Assembly (NCBI GenBank): GCA_002306345.1
Contig: DBRQ01000006.1
Span: 95,718-108,722, forward strand
DNA length: 13,005 nt
Source of the DNA: Candidatus Pacebacteria bacterium UBA1364
GTDB lineage: Bacteria > Patescibacteriota > Microgenomatia > UBA1400 > PJMF01
Reading direction: 5' to 3'
Part shown: positions 6,092 through 12,727 of the stretch, piece by piece
Position numbering within the stretch: position 1 is the first letter of the stretch
Layout of the letters: each line of letters starts with the position of its first letter
Translations under genes and position numbers: made by a program
Notes under the pieces: generated by a model
Seen by the model: only the letters and a program-made list of their open reading frames with translations
Database searches by the model: none
Told to the model about the DNA's origin: nothing

Positions 6092-6679
6092 ATGAAGAAG
6101 CAGTTTTGGATCTTGTTAGTTTTGTTCTTACTTCTTTTAGCCATTGGCGGCTATTTTTTCATCCAGGGTAGATTGAATGACTCAAAAGACTCAGTTTTAG
6201 TTTACAATGAAGTTTCTGGCTCCTTTGAAGCAATTGACGCTGTCCCCAGAGTGGCTCTAAAAGAAGTTGACCCAAACCCCAATGAAGATGGTTTACATAA
6301 TCGCACTCTTTTGCGTGGTTACTTTGACTCCTATGATAAAGCAAATAACACTATCACCATCAAATCAGTCTTACCATTTACTGGTGATACGCAGTATGAA
6401 TTAGTCAGTCTCCAATTACCTCCAACTAAAACCACCTATTGTGCACCCTCTACCGTCGTTGATCAACAAACTGGAGAAAGATTAATCACTCAAAATTTAG
6501 GTTTTATAGTTAAAAATGGTCAAACTTTAGTGACTACCCATGAACAAGTTATTCCGTTTGAGCAATTCATCACTGAGGCCAACCAAACAACTTATCTTTT
6601 TGTACAACTCACTGCTGATTATGATGAAACCCAAACCAATTATATTCAAAAACTCGTGGTAGTTGGTTTATGCGATTAA
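6092..6679 (+). CDS. Uncharacterised 195-aa membrane-anchored exported protein
   Basis: This is a 195-residue protein with an N-terminal MKKQFWILLV and a strongly hydrophobic helix to about residue 25, then a soluble domain of about 170 residues placed outside the cytoplasm by the positive-inside rule. The domain is rich in beta-type residues, with a strand pair around NNTITIKSVLPF, and has exactly two cysteines: one near residue 118 (TTYCAPS) and one second from the C-terminus (VVGLCD). These may form a disulfide. ATG 6092 is chosen; an in-frame GTG at 6086 would add two residues. It overlaps the 607-aa gene by 10 bp, so the two are surely co-translated and probably act together on the cell surface or pilus. 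I do not recognise the family. Confidence 0.75.
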   Translation: MKKQFWILLVLFLLLLAIGGYFFIQGRLNDSKDSVLVYNEVSGSFEAIDAVPRVALKEVDPNPNEDGLHNRTLLRGYFDSYDKANNTITIKSVLPFTGDTQYELVSLQLPPTKTTYCAPSTVVDQQTGERLITQNLGFIVKNGQTLVTTHEQVIPFEQFITEANQTTYLFVQLTADYDETQTNYIQKLVVVGLCD

Positions 6680-8493
6680 AAACATTTTTTACTCTCATCT
6701 GTTTTGTTTTAGGCTACTTTCTGCTAGTTAGTACTCAAGTCTTAGCTTGCTGTGAAGGCATGTGCAATACCCACGACACCTGTAGCTTCACCAACACTTC
6801 TACTTGCGCCACCGCATTTGTGCCTTGTGAGCCTGGCAATCAAATAATAGTTACTTGCTCTAGCGGTACAGCTGGATCATACAATCCAGAAAATCCTTAT
6901 GCCGAGTACAGTCCGATTGGCTACAGTACCACTGTGTGTAACAATAGATGTATTGCAGATCCTGGTAACAGTGGTTGTGGTGCCACTATCATCGAGACCA
7001 AAAGTATCTGGTGCGGAGATTGTGCTCCTCCTATTAGCGGTGGTGGTGGTGACGATGGCAGTGGTGAAGGTGGTGGTTCCCCTACCGCTCCCACTCCTGC
7101 TGGTCCTACTCCGACTCCCGCTGGCCCTACTCCTACTGGTACTCGCACTCCCACTCCTACCCCCACTCCTGGCATAGTTTTAATCTCTGGCAGTATCAAT
7201 GAAGATGTTGCGGCAGGGCTCAGTGGCTCTTTTTGTCGTCAAGAAACTAGCGCCCCCTTAAGTGTCGCTGGTAGCAATCTCTTTGCCAGTAACATTGCTG
7301 ATAATTACGCAGCTAGTTTCAATAACAACAACTTCAGCATTAACACTGTCTATGCGGGAACTTATAGTGTCATTTTAGATCTCTCGAATCAAACTGGGGG
7401 ATATGATTACGTTTGTTCTTGTCCAGCTGCCATTGATCCCAATAATCCTTACCTTTGTCGTTATTCGGGAGTCACTTCACCAACTTCTAATGTCAATTTT
7501 TATCTTAAAAGTCGCAATCTGTCCAATGAGTCTTGGTTTCAGGTCTTTGGGGGTAATTTCTTTGCTAAAAACTTAATTAGCAGTCCCATTCCGTTTAGCT
7601 TTTGTGATGGGGACAGTAGTTGTCAGGCTGCCTTATCAGTCCCTTTAGCCAATTCTAGTAACCAATTATCCAGTGGCTTTCCCATCATCACTAGCAGTAA
7701 TCCCAATAATGTGAGAAGTAGCCGAAGCAGCAGTGCTTATCACGATTACTTGCATTTAGATAATAGAACTAGTAATTTCAACTCTTACGTCACCTCTAGT
7801 CCAGTGACTTTACCTTCTTATGATTACCTTCGCAGTTTGGCCGCTGGCTCGATTCATGAATTAGCAGAACCTAACCTCAAACCAAGCTTCGCTAGCTTAG
7901 TGGCTAGCCCCTGGTGGAGTAATGAAGAAGTCAACTATTTGCAATTAAATGGCAATATCAGCATTGATGAAACCCAAGGTTTTAATTTAACAAGTAGTCA
8001 AGCCTTAGTGATCTTTGTCAATGGCAACCTAACTTTTGATGACAGCAATGTCAGTGACAGTAATCGTAAAATCACCAGTGTAGCACCTGGTGGCTTTCTC
8101 GCTTTCATTGTCAATGGCGACATCACCATTTCTGCCAATATTGGCTATGAACTTAATCCTAACTCACCCAGTATTCCAGCTGTCTCCATTGCCAACAGTA
8201 ACTTAAGTGGAGTTTTTATGGCAGAAAATATCTTAACTGTCCAAAGCAAAACTGCTATTGGTGGAACTCTGCCAGACAAAAAATTTATTGGCTCAGGTAC
8301 TTTTGTTGGCAAAACAGCCGTTAATTTAAATCGCACTTTTGCCGATGACAATTTAGGAGCTAGGTTAAACAACAACCAAGCTATTGAAAACTTCATCTAC
8401 CGCGTTGATTTCTTAGCTAATTGGCCAACTAAACTCAAAACGCCCATTACTAATTGGCATGAAATGGCACCGCAGTTGGTAACTCAGGAATGA
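6670..8493 (+). CDS. Large cysteine-rich secreted protein, probable pilus-associated surface protein
   Basis: This 607-residue protein begins with a classic signal peptide (basic n-region, hydrophobic core 5-20, and VLA before C27). Four parts follow. (a) Residues 27-118 contain 12 cysteines, including C27-C28 and the CGDC at 115-118. (b) A flexible linker has a Gly/Asp-rich stretch (124-137) and a Pro-Thr repeat (about 138-167). (c) A beta-rich domain of about 170-320 holds six more cysteines. (d) A cysteine-free region of 330-607 is Asn/Ser-rich, with strand repeats such as VIFVNGNLTF (447-456) and AFIVNGDITI (478-487), ending WHEMAPQL. The paired NG(N/D)(L/I)T strands suggest a beta-solenoid or pilus-adhesin-type fold; this is inference. 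VLAC could also be a lipobox, although Leu at -2 is atypical. It overlaps the 195-aa gene by 10 bp and the minor pilin by 4 bp. A tip or anchor adhesin role is plausible but unproven. Confidence 0.75.
   Translation: MRLKTFFTLICFVLGYFLLVSTQVLACCEGMCNTHDTCSFTNTSTCATAFVPCEPGNQIIVTCSSGTAGSYNPENPYAEYSPIGYSTTVCNNRCIADPGNSGCGATIIETKSIWCGDCAPPISGGGGDDGSGEGGGSPTAPTPAGPTPTPAGPTPTGTRTPTPTPTPGIVLISGSINEDVAAGLSGSFCRQETSAPLSVAGSNLFASNIADNYAASFNNNNFSINTVYAGTYSVILDLSNQTGGYDYVCSCPAAIDPNNPYLCRYSGVTSPTSNVNFYLKSRNLSNESWFQVFGGNFFAKNLISSPIPFSFCDGDSSCQAALSVPLANSSNQLSSGFPIITSSNPNNVRSSRSSSAYHDYLHLDNRTSNFNSYVTSSPVTLPSYDYLRSLAAGSIHELAEPNLKPSFASLVASPWWSNEEVNYLQLNGNISIDETQGFNLTSSQALVIFVNGNLTFDDSNVSDSNRKITSVAPGGFLAFIVNGDITISANIGYELNPNSPSIPAVSIANSNLSGVFMAENILTVQSKTAIGGTLPDKKFIGSGTFVGKTAVNLNRTFADDNLGARLNNNQAIENFIYRVDFLANWPTKLKTPITNWHEMAPQLVTQE
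7039..7170 (+). repeat. Coding repeat: Gly-rich and Pro-Thr linker
   Basis: Within the 607-aa gene, 7039-7080 encodes a Gly/Asp/Ser run and 7081-7170 a Pro-Thr repeat with units such as PTPAG and PTPTPTP, written with varied codons (cct, ccc, act, acc). The codon variation suggests selection on the peptide rather than recent slippage. Such linkers are typical stalks between extracellular domains and possible O-glycosylation sites. Confidence 0.7.
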
Positions 8494-8999
8494 AAAAGCA
8501 AAAAGCTTTCACTTTAATTGAATTACTCGTCACTTTTAGCATCACGGCCTTGCTCATGATAGCTATTAGTAGTCTTTTACTCACTTTTTTAGCCACCGCT
8601 TACAAAAGCCGTATTAGCCAAAGCCTCCGCGAATCGGGCGACAACGCTATGAAGCAAATTGTCGAGATGATTAGAAGTTCCAGTGACATTACTTCTGCTT
8701 GCGTCAAAGATGCTCCACTTAATGCCCTGACTTTGGTTGGTCGCGATGGTTTAACGACCGTAATCAAGGAAGAAGACGACCGCATTGCCTCAGTTTCCGC
8801 CAGTAAAAAAACTTACTTAACCGAAAGTGGAGCTAACTCTAATTACGTCAGTAACCTCATTTTCAAGTGTTATCCCACCTCTGAAAACAAAAAATACATT
8901 AAAATTAATTTTACCCTACACACTGGCGATAACACTGCCAGTAGTAGCGCTCGTTCCACCACTTTGGATTTTGGCTCAGGTATTGCCACCAGAAATTAA
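8490..8999 (+). CDS. Minor prepilin, PilW/GspJ-like
   Basis: This 169-residue prepilin has the leader MKKQKA followed by FTLIELLVTFSITALLMIAI, the class III signal of type IV pilins. Cleavage is expected after A6, with Phe +1 and Glu +5 (E11). The -1 residue is Ala rather than the usual Gly. After the hydrophobic helix comes QSLRESGDNAMKQIVEMIRS (about 45-63), the pattern seen after the helix in GspJ/PilW-type pseudopilins, then a beta-rich head with two cysteines (C71 and C127), probably disulfide-bonded. It overlaps the 607-aa gene by 4 bp (ATGA), with a CAGGA site just upstream. In T4P and type II secretion systems this subunit belongs to the initiation or tip complex with the GspI- and GspH-like pilins, which are encoded across the junction on the other strand. 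The PilW/GspJ assignment is moderate. Confidence 0.85.
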   Translation: MKKQKAFTLIELLVTFSITALLMIAISSLLLTFLATAYKSRISQSLRESGDNAMKQIVEMIRSSSDITSACVKDAPLNALTLVGRDGLTTVIKEEDDRIASVSASKKTYLTESGANSNYVSNLIFKCYPTSENKKYIKINFTLHTGDNTASSSARSTTLDFGSGIATRN

Positions 9000-9009
9000 T
9001 AAACTAGAC

Positions 9010-9026
9010 AAGCAACTCTTTTGCTT
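9010..9026. terminator. Weak hairpin at the convergent junction
   Basis: aagcaa - ctctt - ttgctt forms a 6-bp stem with a 5-nt loop in the 25-bp gap between two convergent pilin operons, reaching into the stop codon of the leftward gene. There is no T-run on either side, so intrinsic termination is doubtful. It is the only candidate terminator seen here. Confidence 0.25.
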
Positions 9027-9489
9027 AATAATTCTCAAAGCTTTGCTCCAAAGATAAATTTTGAGCCTGATTGCCGTCATTCCACAATAAATTGATTTGC
9101 ACTGACAAGTTATTTTCGCCAGTAAAATTAATAACAGCCTCTCTTTTAAATTTATATCTAGCAGCTTCCAAAACATCAGTCTCGGCACAGGCTCCTAGCT
9201 TAGCAGACAAACTCGCCACTGACTCTGGCAAACTGCTGATACAATAACGAGCTTCATCCTCAAGAGGGTTAGAGAAGCCGTGCCAACTGTTAATTGATCG
9301 TTCTTTGCGAAAAAACTCCATGGCTTCTTCTGCTTTTTGCAAAGCTAGTTGTTTTTTCTCGTTGTTATCCGCTAATTTAATCGACATTGACATCATAGCG
9401 CTGATGGCAGTTAAAACCACGACAATCACAGAAATAGCTACTAACACTTCTATTAAAGTAGAGGCTCGCTGATTATTCATATTTGACAT
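9025..9489 (-). CDS. Minor prepilin, PilV/GspI-like
   Basis: This 154-residue prepilin has the leader MSNMNNQRA, then STLIEVLVAISVIVVVLTAI; cleavage is expected after A9, with Ser +1 and Glu +5 (E14). The segment after the helix, LQKAEEAMEFFRKERSINSW (about 50-69), is like the AQ-x-GIE-x-xR pattern of PilV/GspI pilins. The head has two cysteines (C83 and C101). The start is decided by an ideal GGAGG site (9502-9498), 8 nt before ATG 9489. A downstream in-frame ATG at 9480 gives a shorter leader but worse spacing. It overlaps the preceding GspH-like gene by 17 bp and is the last gene of the leftward operon. Confidence 0.85.
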   Translation of the reverse strand: MSNMNNQRASTLIEVLVAISVIVVVLTAISAMMSMSIKLADNNEKKQLALQKAEEAMEFFRKERSINSWHGFSNPLEDEARYCISSLPESVASLSAKLGACAETDVLEAARYKFKREAVINFTGENNLSVQINLLWNDGNQAQNLSLEQSFENY

Positions 9490-9997
9490 CAATCATTCCT
9501 CCCTGATCTAAGTTAAAAATGACCATATCTTCGCCATGACTTAAAGTAGCACTCCCGCTAGCCACAGAAACATTATTCAGCAAAACAGTCGCCCCCTGCA
9601 ATGGTAGCGGCAAAAAAGATACCTTCAAGCTTTTATCAAAAGCGGTCTCATCTTGATCAACAATGTAATTTTCATAGGTTAATAAACTACCGTTGTCACA
9701 ACGCAAACGCGCAGTGATGGAAACTTTGCCATCAGCCGTCGTTCCAGAAAAAACTTCCACCGCTGCCACTTGATTACAAAAACCCATCGCCTCATTGCCC
9801 AAAAAGCCATTTTGCGCCTTTAAACGGGCATCTTTGATGATGCTTTCGATGTTGGCTCCAGACTTATAGAGATTCTGTTTGCTTAAAAAACGTAAATAAT
9901 TAACCGAGCCAATTGCCAAAGAAATCGCCATAACCGAAATTGCGATCAATAATTCAATCAAAGTAAAAGCTGCTTGCTTTTTAGAGAGCAATGACAT
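9473..9997 (-). CDS. Minor prepilin, FimT/GspH-like
   Basis: This 174-residue prepilin has the leader MSLLSKKQAA and then FTLIELLIAISVMAISLAIG; cleavage is expected after A10 (Phe +1, Glu +5 = E15). The rest matches the FimT/GspH plan: an amphipathic helix (IESIIKDARLKAQNG, about 50-64), then a beta sandwich. Two cysteines (near residues 74 and 104) may pair. ATG 9997 gives a normal short leader. An upstream in-frame ATG at 10012 would add five residues and cannot be excluded; neither has a strong ribosome binding site, but GGGA lies about 9 nt before 9997. The gene begins inside the end of the previous pilin gene and ends inside the next one, so translation is coupled. In T4P systems FimT-type subunits are part of the minor-pilin priming complex and in some species bind DNA. 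Confidence 0.82.
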   Translation of the reverse strand: MSLLSKKQAAFTLIELLIAISVMAISLAIGSVNYLRFLSKQNLYKSGANIESIIKDARLKAQNGFLGNEAMGFCNQVAAVEVFSGTTADGKVSITARLRCDNGSLLTYENYIVDQDETAFDKSLKVSFLPLPLQGATVLLNNVSVASGSATLSHGEDMVIFNLDQGGMIDVKYE

Positions 9998-10394
9998 TGT
10001 AAACTGTCCCATCTGGCTCTAAAGCCGTGCGCAAAGTCACCTTGACGCAAGTTGTCCCGCTCACCGTAGAACAAATCGCTTGATAGATGTAGGGCGTGAC
10101 ATTTTTCGGATCAACCAAAGTTGCCTCAGACAAATATCCACCATTGTAAAGACTACTGACTAAACCACTAAAAGTGATGCTGCTGGAAGGCGCATAATAG
10201 TTGTTGTCTTGTTTATATAGGGTCAACGCTTGCCTCATGGTCTCTAAATCGGCTTTTCGCTTGGCGTTACGACTACTCACCGAAGCCTGTCTAAAACTCA
10301 CTAAACCAATGGTGGTTAACAGAATAATAATTGTGGTGGCTACCAGAAGCTCAATCATGGTAAAAGCCCACTGTTTTTGCTGTTTTTTTGGCAT
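9981..10394 (-). CDS. Prepilin, GspG/type IV pilin-like
   Basis: This 137-residue prepilin has the leader MPKKQQKQWA and then FTMIELLVATTIIILLTTIG. The -1 residue is Ala (A10), Glu +5 is present (E15), and Met at +3 is uncommon. After the helix, SSRNAKRKADLETMRQALTL and YKQDNNYYAP follow the GspG-type alpha-beta loop pattern with the characteristic short helix and Tyr. It ends with a beta-rich head holding two cysteines (in AICST and TTCVKV). A ribosome binding site (AAAGGAA) lies about 10 nt before ATG 10394. It follows the probable major pilin by 37 bp and overlaps the GspH-like gene. It may be a second structural pilin or a minor one. Confidence 0.85.
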   Translation of the reverse strand: MPKKQQKQWAFTMIELLVATTIIILLTTIGLVSFRQASVSSRNAKRKADLETMRQALTLYKQDNNYYAPSSSITFSGLVSSLYNGGYLSEATLVDPKNVTPYIYQAICSTVSGTTCVKVTLRTALEPDGTVYNVIAL

Positions 10395-10431
10395 TTTAAA
10401 TTAGTTCCTTTATGTCTGTTTTTGCAGTTTT

Positions 10432-10848
10432 TTATTGCAAATTGCTTAAACAATAATAGTTGCCAGTGCCATAACTACAAGTAGTTGCTCCAGAGGCTGG
10501 TAGAGCACTGGCGTTGCCAGTGCCACTTTCCAAAAGAGCGCAAATGCAAAAGCCGCCGGCCCCCATGTTAAAAGTATAAACATTGTTACCAGTATTTTTA
10601 GGGTCTTTGGGTAAACCAGCAGGGAAAAAGGTAGCATCATTGGCCTGTGTCGACGTTGCTGGGTAAGCACTGTTTTTAGTGTAATACTGTTCAAAACCAT
10701 TTTGCACCGCTTTAATATCAGACTGACGCCTGGCATCTCGGCCTTTTTTCTGAGCAGTAGAATAAGCTGCTGTTCCTAAAGCTACCAAGATAGCGATAAT
10801 CGAGATCACTACCAAAATTTCTAACAGGGTGAAACCGTTTTTTTTCAT
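10432..10848 (-). CDS. Type IV pilin, probable major subunit
   Basis: This 138-residue pilin has the short leader MKKNG and then FTLLEILVVISIIAILVALG; Gly at -1, Phe +1 and Glu +5 are all canonical. The region after the helix (AQKKGRDARRQSDIKAVQNG, about 32-51, then FEQYYTKNSAYPA) is the GspG-like pattern common in bacterial T4 pilins, and the C-terminal 45 residues carry four cysteines that may close the D-loop. It is the only prepilin here with the standard Gly before cleavage, has an AAAGGT ribosome binding site, and comes first among the pilins of the leftward operon; these facts are why I call it major. The call is inference, as expression cannot be seen. It is 35 bp downstream of the 335-aa gene. 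Confidence 0.88.
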   Translation of the reverse strand: MKKNGFTLLEILVVISIIAILVALGTAAYSTAQKKGRDARRQSDIKAVQNGFEQYYTKNSAYPATSTQANDATFFPAGLPKDPKNTGNNVYTFNMGAGGFCICALLESGTGNASALPASGATTCSYGTGNYYCLSNLQ

Positions 10849-10883
10849 AAAATACCTTTTAAATTAAGCCAAGGGCTCGAACT

Positions 10884-11891
10884 TTATCTATTTACCTTTA
10901 CAACCATATTAGCTAATTCATTGTCCACTGACAACACCCCACGAGCATCCTGAGCAGTAATTTGTGCTTGAAAATAACAAATTCTCGTCTGGCAAACGTA
11001 AACATGATCAAAAGTGTCTTGTAAATTGGCACTTTGGTAAATGTTGCCATCTCCAAAACTAACAGAAACTGCGATGGGTAGGGCAATTCCATTATCTTTT
11101 GGTGTTGTTGACTTTGTAGCAAAAATCGTTTGCAGTTTATCCCAAAAAGATTCCTGATCAGTGATCGTTTTACTAATTTGTCCAGCAAAAGCGTCCTCTT
11201 TACCATTACCCAAAACATAGGAAAAAGTAACGGCTTCACCCGAATTAATTTCTACTATTCTCGTCACGCCATCAAAAGCCGGTGTGCTGCTAAAAGACAA
11301 AATAATAGGCCTTAATAAGCAGGATTCATAGCAACTTTTTGGACAATCAGTTGCCGTGGTAATTTGTGTACCCAAACCACTCTCCAAATCTAAACTGCAA
11401 CATTGATAATTATAAGCCTGACAAACTGTAGGTGGACCATCGTCGTAATCCAGATCAGGTTTAGACAAATAACCAGAATGAATTTCTTTTGCATCGGTGT
11501 AAATAAATAATTTGCGCCCCAATGCGCTTATTTCAATCCAGGCTGGTAATTGGTCGCTGACAATAAAACCACTACCAAAAGAAGTTTTATAGACTAGAGG
11601 AGGCAATTTTTTACTGGCTAAAAGAATGGGTGAAGCAGTAAAATCAGCACAAACTACTTCTAAGTTATAAGCTTTATTGGAAGTAAATCGTAGTTGTACC
11701 CAATATTCTTGATTATAAGCAAACCGTTGACTGCATTTATCAGCGTAATTTTGCTTGAGCAAAGAATTATAATCAGCTCGGATCATCGTTGACCCCCAAG
11801 TCAACAAAATTTCTCGTCCAATAAAAAACCCTAAAAAAGCAAAAACTAAAAGCCCTATTAAAGAGAAAAAGACGAATTTTATTATGCGCAT
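10884..11891 (-). CDS. Membrane-anchored cysteine-rich protein with a PKD-like domain
   Basis: This 335-residue protein has an N-terminal membrane helix (about 5-26) and a large extracytoplasmic part. Cysteines number ten: C53, C81, a central cluster C157, C164, C165, C183, C187 and C191, and C300 and C305. Residues 270-333 fit a PKD/immunoglobulin-like module: VSVSFGDGN (275-283), then an HVY (296-298) and a final strand, resembling the xFGDGx...HxY pattern of PKD domains. A Gly/Asn-rich linker is not evident. It sits between pilD and the pilin genes, 35 bp from each, so it is probably a pilus or surface-anchored component, for example a receptor or anchor; this is inference. The ribosome binding site is weak (GAGG about 12 nt upstream). 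I do not recognise the family more precisely. Confidence 0.78.
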   Translation of the reverse strand: MRIIKFVFFSLIGLLVFAFLGFFIGREILLTWGSTMIRADYNSLLKQNYADKCSQRFAYNQEYWVQLRFTSNKAYNLEVVCADFTASPILLASKKLPPLVYKTSFGSGFIVSDQLPAWIEISALGRKLFIYTDAKEIHSGYLSKPDLDYDDGPPTVCQAYNYQCCSLDLESGLGTQITTATDCPKSCYESCLLRPIILSFSSTPAFDGVTRIVEINSGEAVTFSYVLGNGKEDAFAGQISKTITDQESFWDKLQTIFATKSTTPKDNGIALPIAVSVSFGDGNIYQSANLQDTFDHVYVCQTRICYFQAQITAQDARGVLSVDNELANMVVKVNR

Positions 11892-11926
11892 ATGTTATTT
11901 AAGCCTCGTTTAAAACCATCCTTAAA

Positions 11927-12727
11927 CTAAAGTAAAAAGGCAAAGTACCACTGCCAAATTGCTTCGCCAAAGCCAAAACTAATCACAGCCGCCAAGATTA
12001 AAAAAGGGGCAAAAGGCAAAACTTGACCAAACTTTTTTCTTCCTGTCAGCAACATTAGCATAGCAAAAATTCCTCCAATAATAAAAGCCAAAAAGATGCT
12101 TAAGGCTGTTTTTGGCCAAGAGAGTAGGAGCGACAAAGGAATCATCAACTTCACGTCTCCCAAACCCAAAGCTTCTTTTTTAAAGATTTTTTTGGCCACA
12201 AATGAAAGTAATAAGAAAAAAATAATAGAAAAAAGAACTGATGCAACAGGTAAAATCCAATTTGTTCCGTAACAAAACTGTAAAAGCAAAGCCAAAACCG
12301 TCAAAAGCCCAACCAAAAGATCGGGTACAAGCAAATATTTTAAATCAGCCAACAAGACAAAAAAAAGAATAAAACTAAACAAAAAATATAGCACCACTTG
12401 TGCAATGGGTAAAGTTTGCAAAAAAGGCCAAGAGATATAAACTAAATAAAAAACAACACCAAACAAAAAAGCCACAACTTCCGTCCAAAAATAAGTTTTA
12501 GCAATTGGCTGCTGACAATAGCGACACCTACCCCTTAACCACAGAAAAGACAAAATAGGGATATTGTCATACCAGTTGATTTTGTGATGACAATGATCAC
12601 ACTTTGAACGACCTTGAGTGAAAGATTCCCCTCTGGCGGTACGCACCATCACCACCTCAAAAAAACTGGCTAAAACTGCGAGAAAAAAACCGAAAAGGAC
12701 AACTAACAATAGTTCAAAAACTAGCAT
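11927..12727 (-). CDS. pilD: Prepilin peptidase (bifunctional leader peptidase / N-methyltransferase type)
   Basis: This 266-residue polytopic membrane protein is a clear PilD/GspO-type aspartic protease. The N-terminal domain has two CxxC pairs (C43, C46 and C68, C71) in a zinc-binding cytoplasmic loop, the region linked in the family to N-methylation of the mature pilin. The catalytic core has D128 in LLADLKYLLVPD and D191 in the GLGDVKL motif, the two active-site aspartates of the A24 peptidase family. About eight hydrophobic helices are visible. Its stop-free coupling to the upstream gene is a TAATG overlap (the last A of the stop is the first A of the start), which explains the missing ribosome binding site. 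It should process all five prepilins encoded nearby. Confidence 0.97.
   Translation of the reverse strand: MLVFELLLVVLFGFFLAVLASFFEVVMVRTARGESFTQGRSKCDHCHHKINWYDNIPILSFLWLRGRCRYCQQPIAKTYFWTEVVAFLFGVVFYLVYISWPFLQTLPIAQVVLYFLFSFILFFVLLADLKYLLVPDLLVGLLTVLALLLQFCYGTNWILPVASVLFSIIFFLLLSFVAKKIFKKEALGLGDVKLMIPLSLLLSWPKTALSIFLAFIIGGIFAMLMLLTGRKKFGQVLPFAPFLILAAVISFGFGEAIWQWYFAFLL

Noticed and set aside
6739..6753. Lipoprotein signal in the 607-aa protein (VLAC before C27)
   Set aside because: Leu at -2 is atypical for a lipobox and VLA also fits ordinary signal peptidase I; left as an alternative only.
7081..7170. Short repeated units that might suggest a CRISPR or tandem DNA array
   Set aside because: The repeat is in frame, varies at codon third positions and encodes a Pro-Thr linker; there are no regular spacers.
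6899..7199. Open frames on both strands over the Gly/Pro-Thr coding repeat
   Set aside because: They arise from the low-complexity repeat of the 607-aa gene; the products are Val/Leu- or Gly/Val/Pro-only strings.
10446..11239. Additional minus-strand open frames inside the major pilin and the 335-aa gene
   Set aside because: They are alternative frames of well-supported genes, with no own start signals or protein-like composition.
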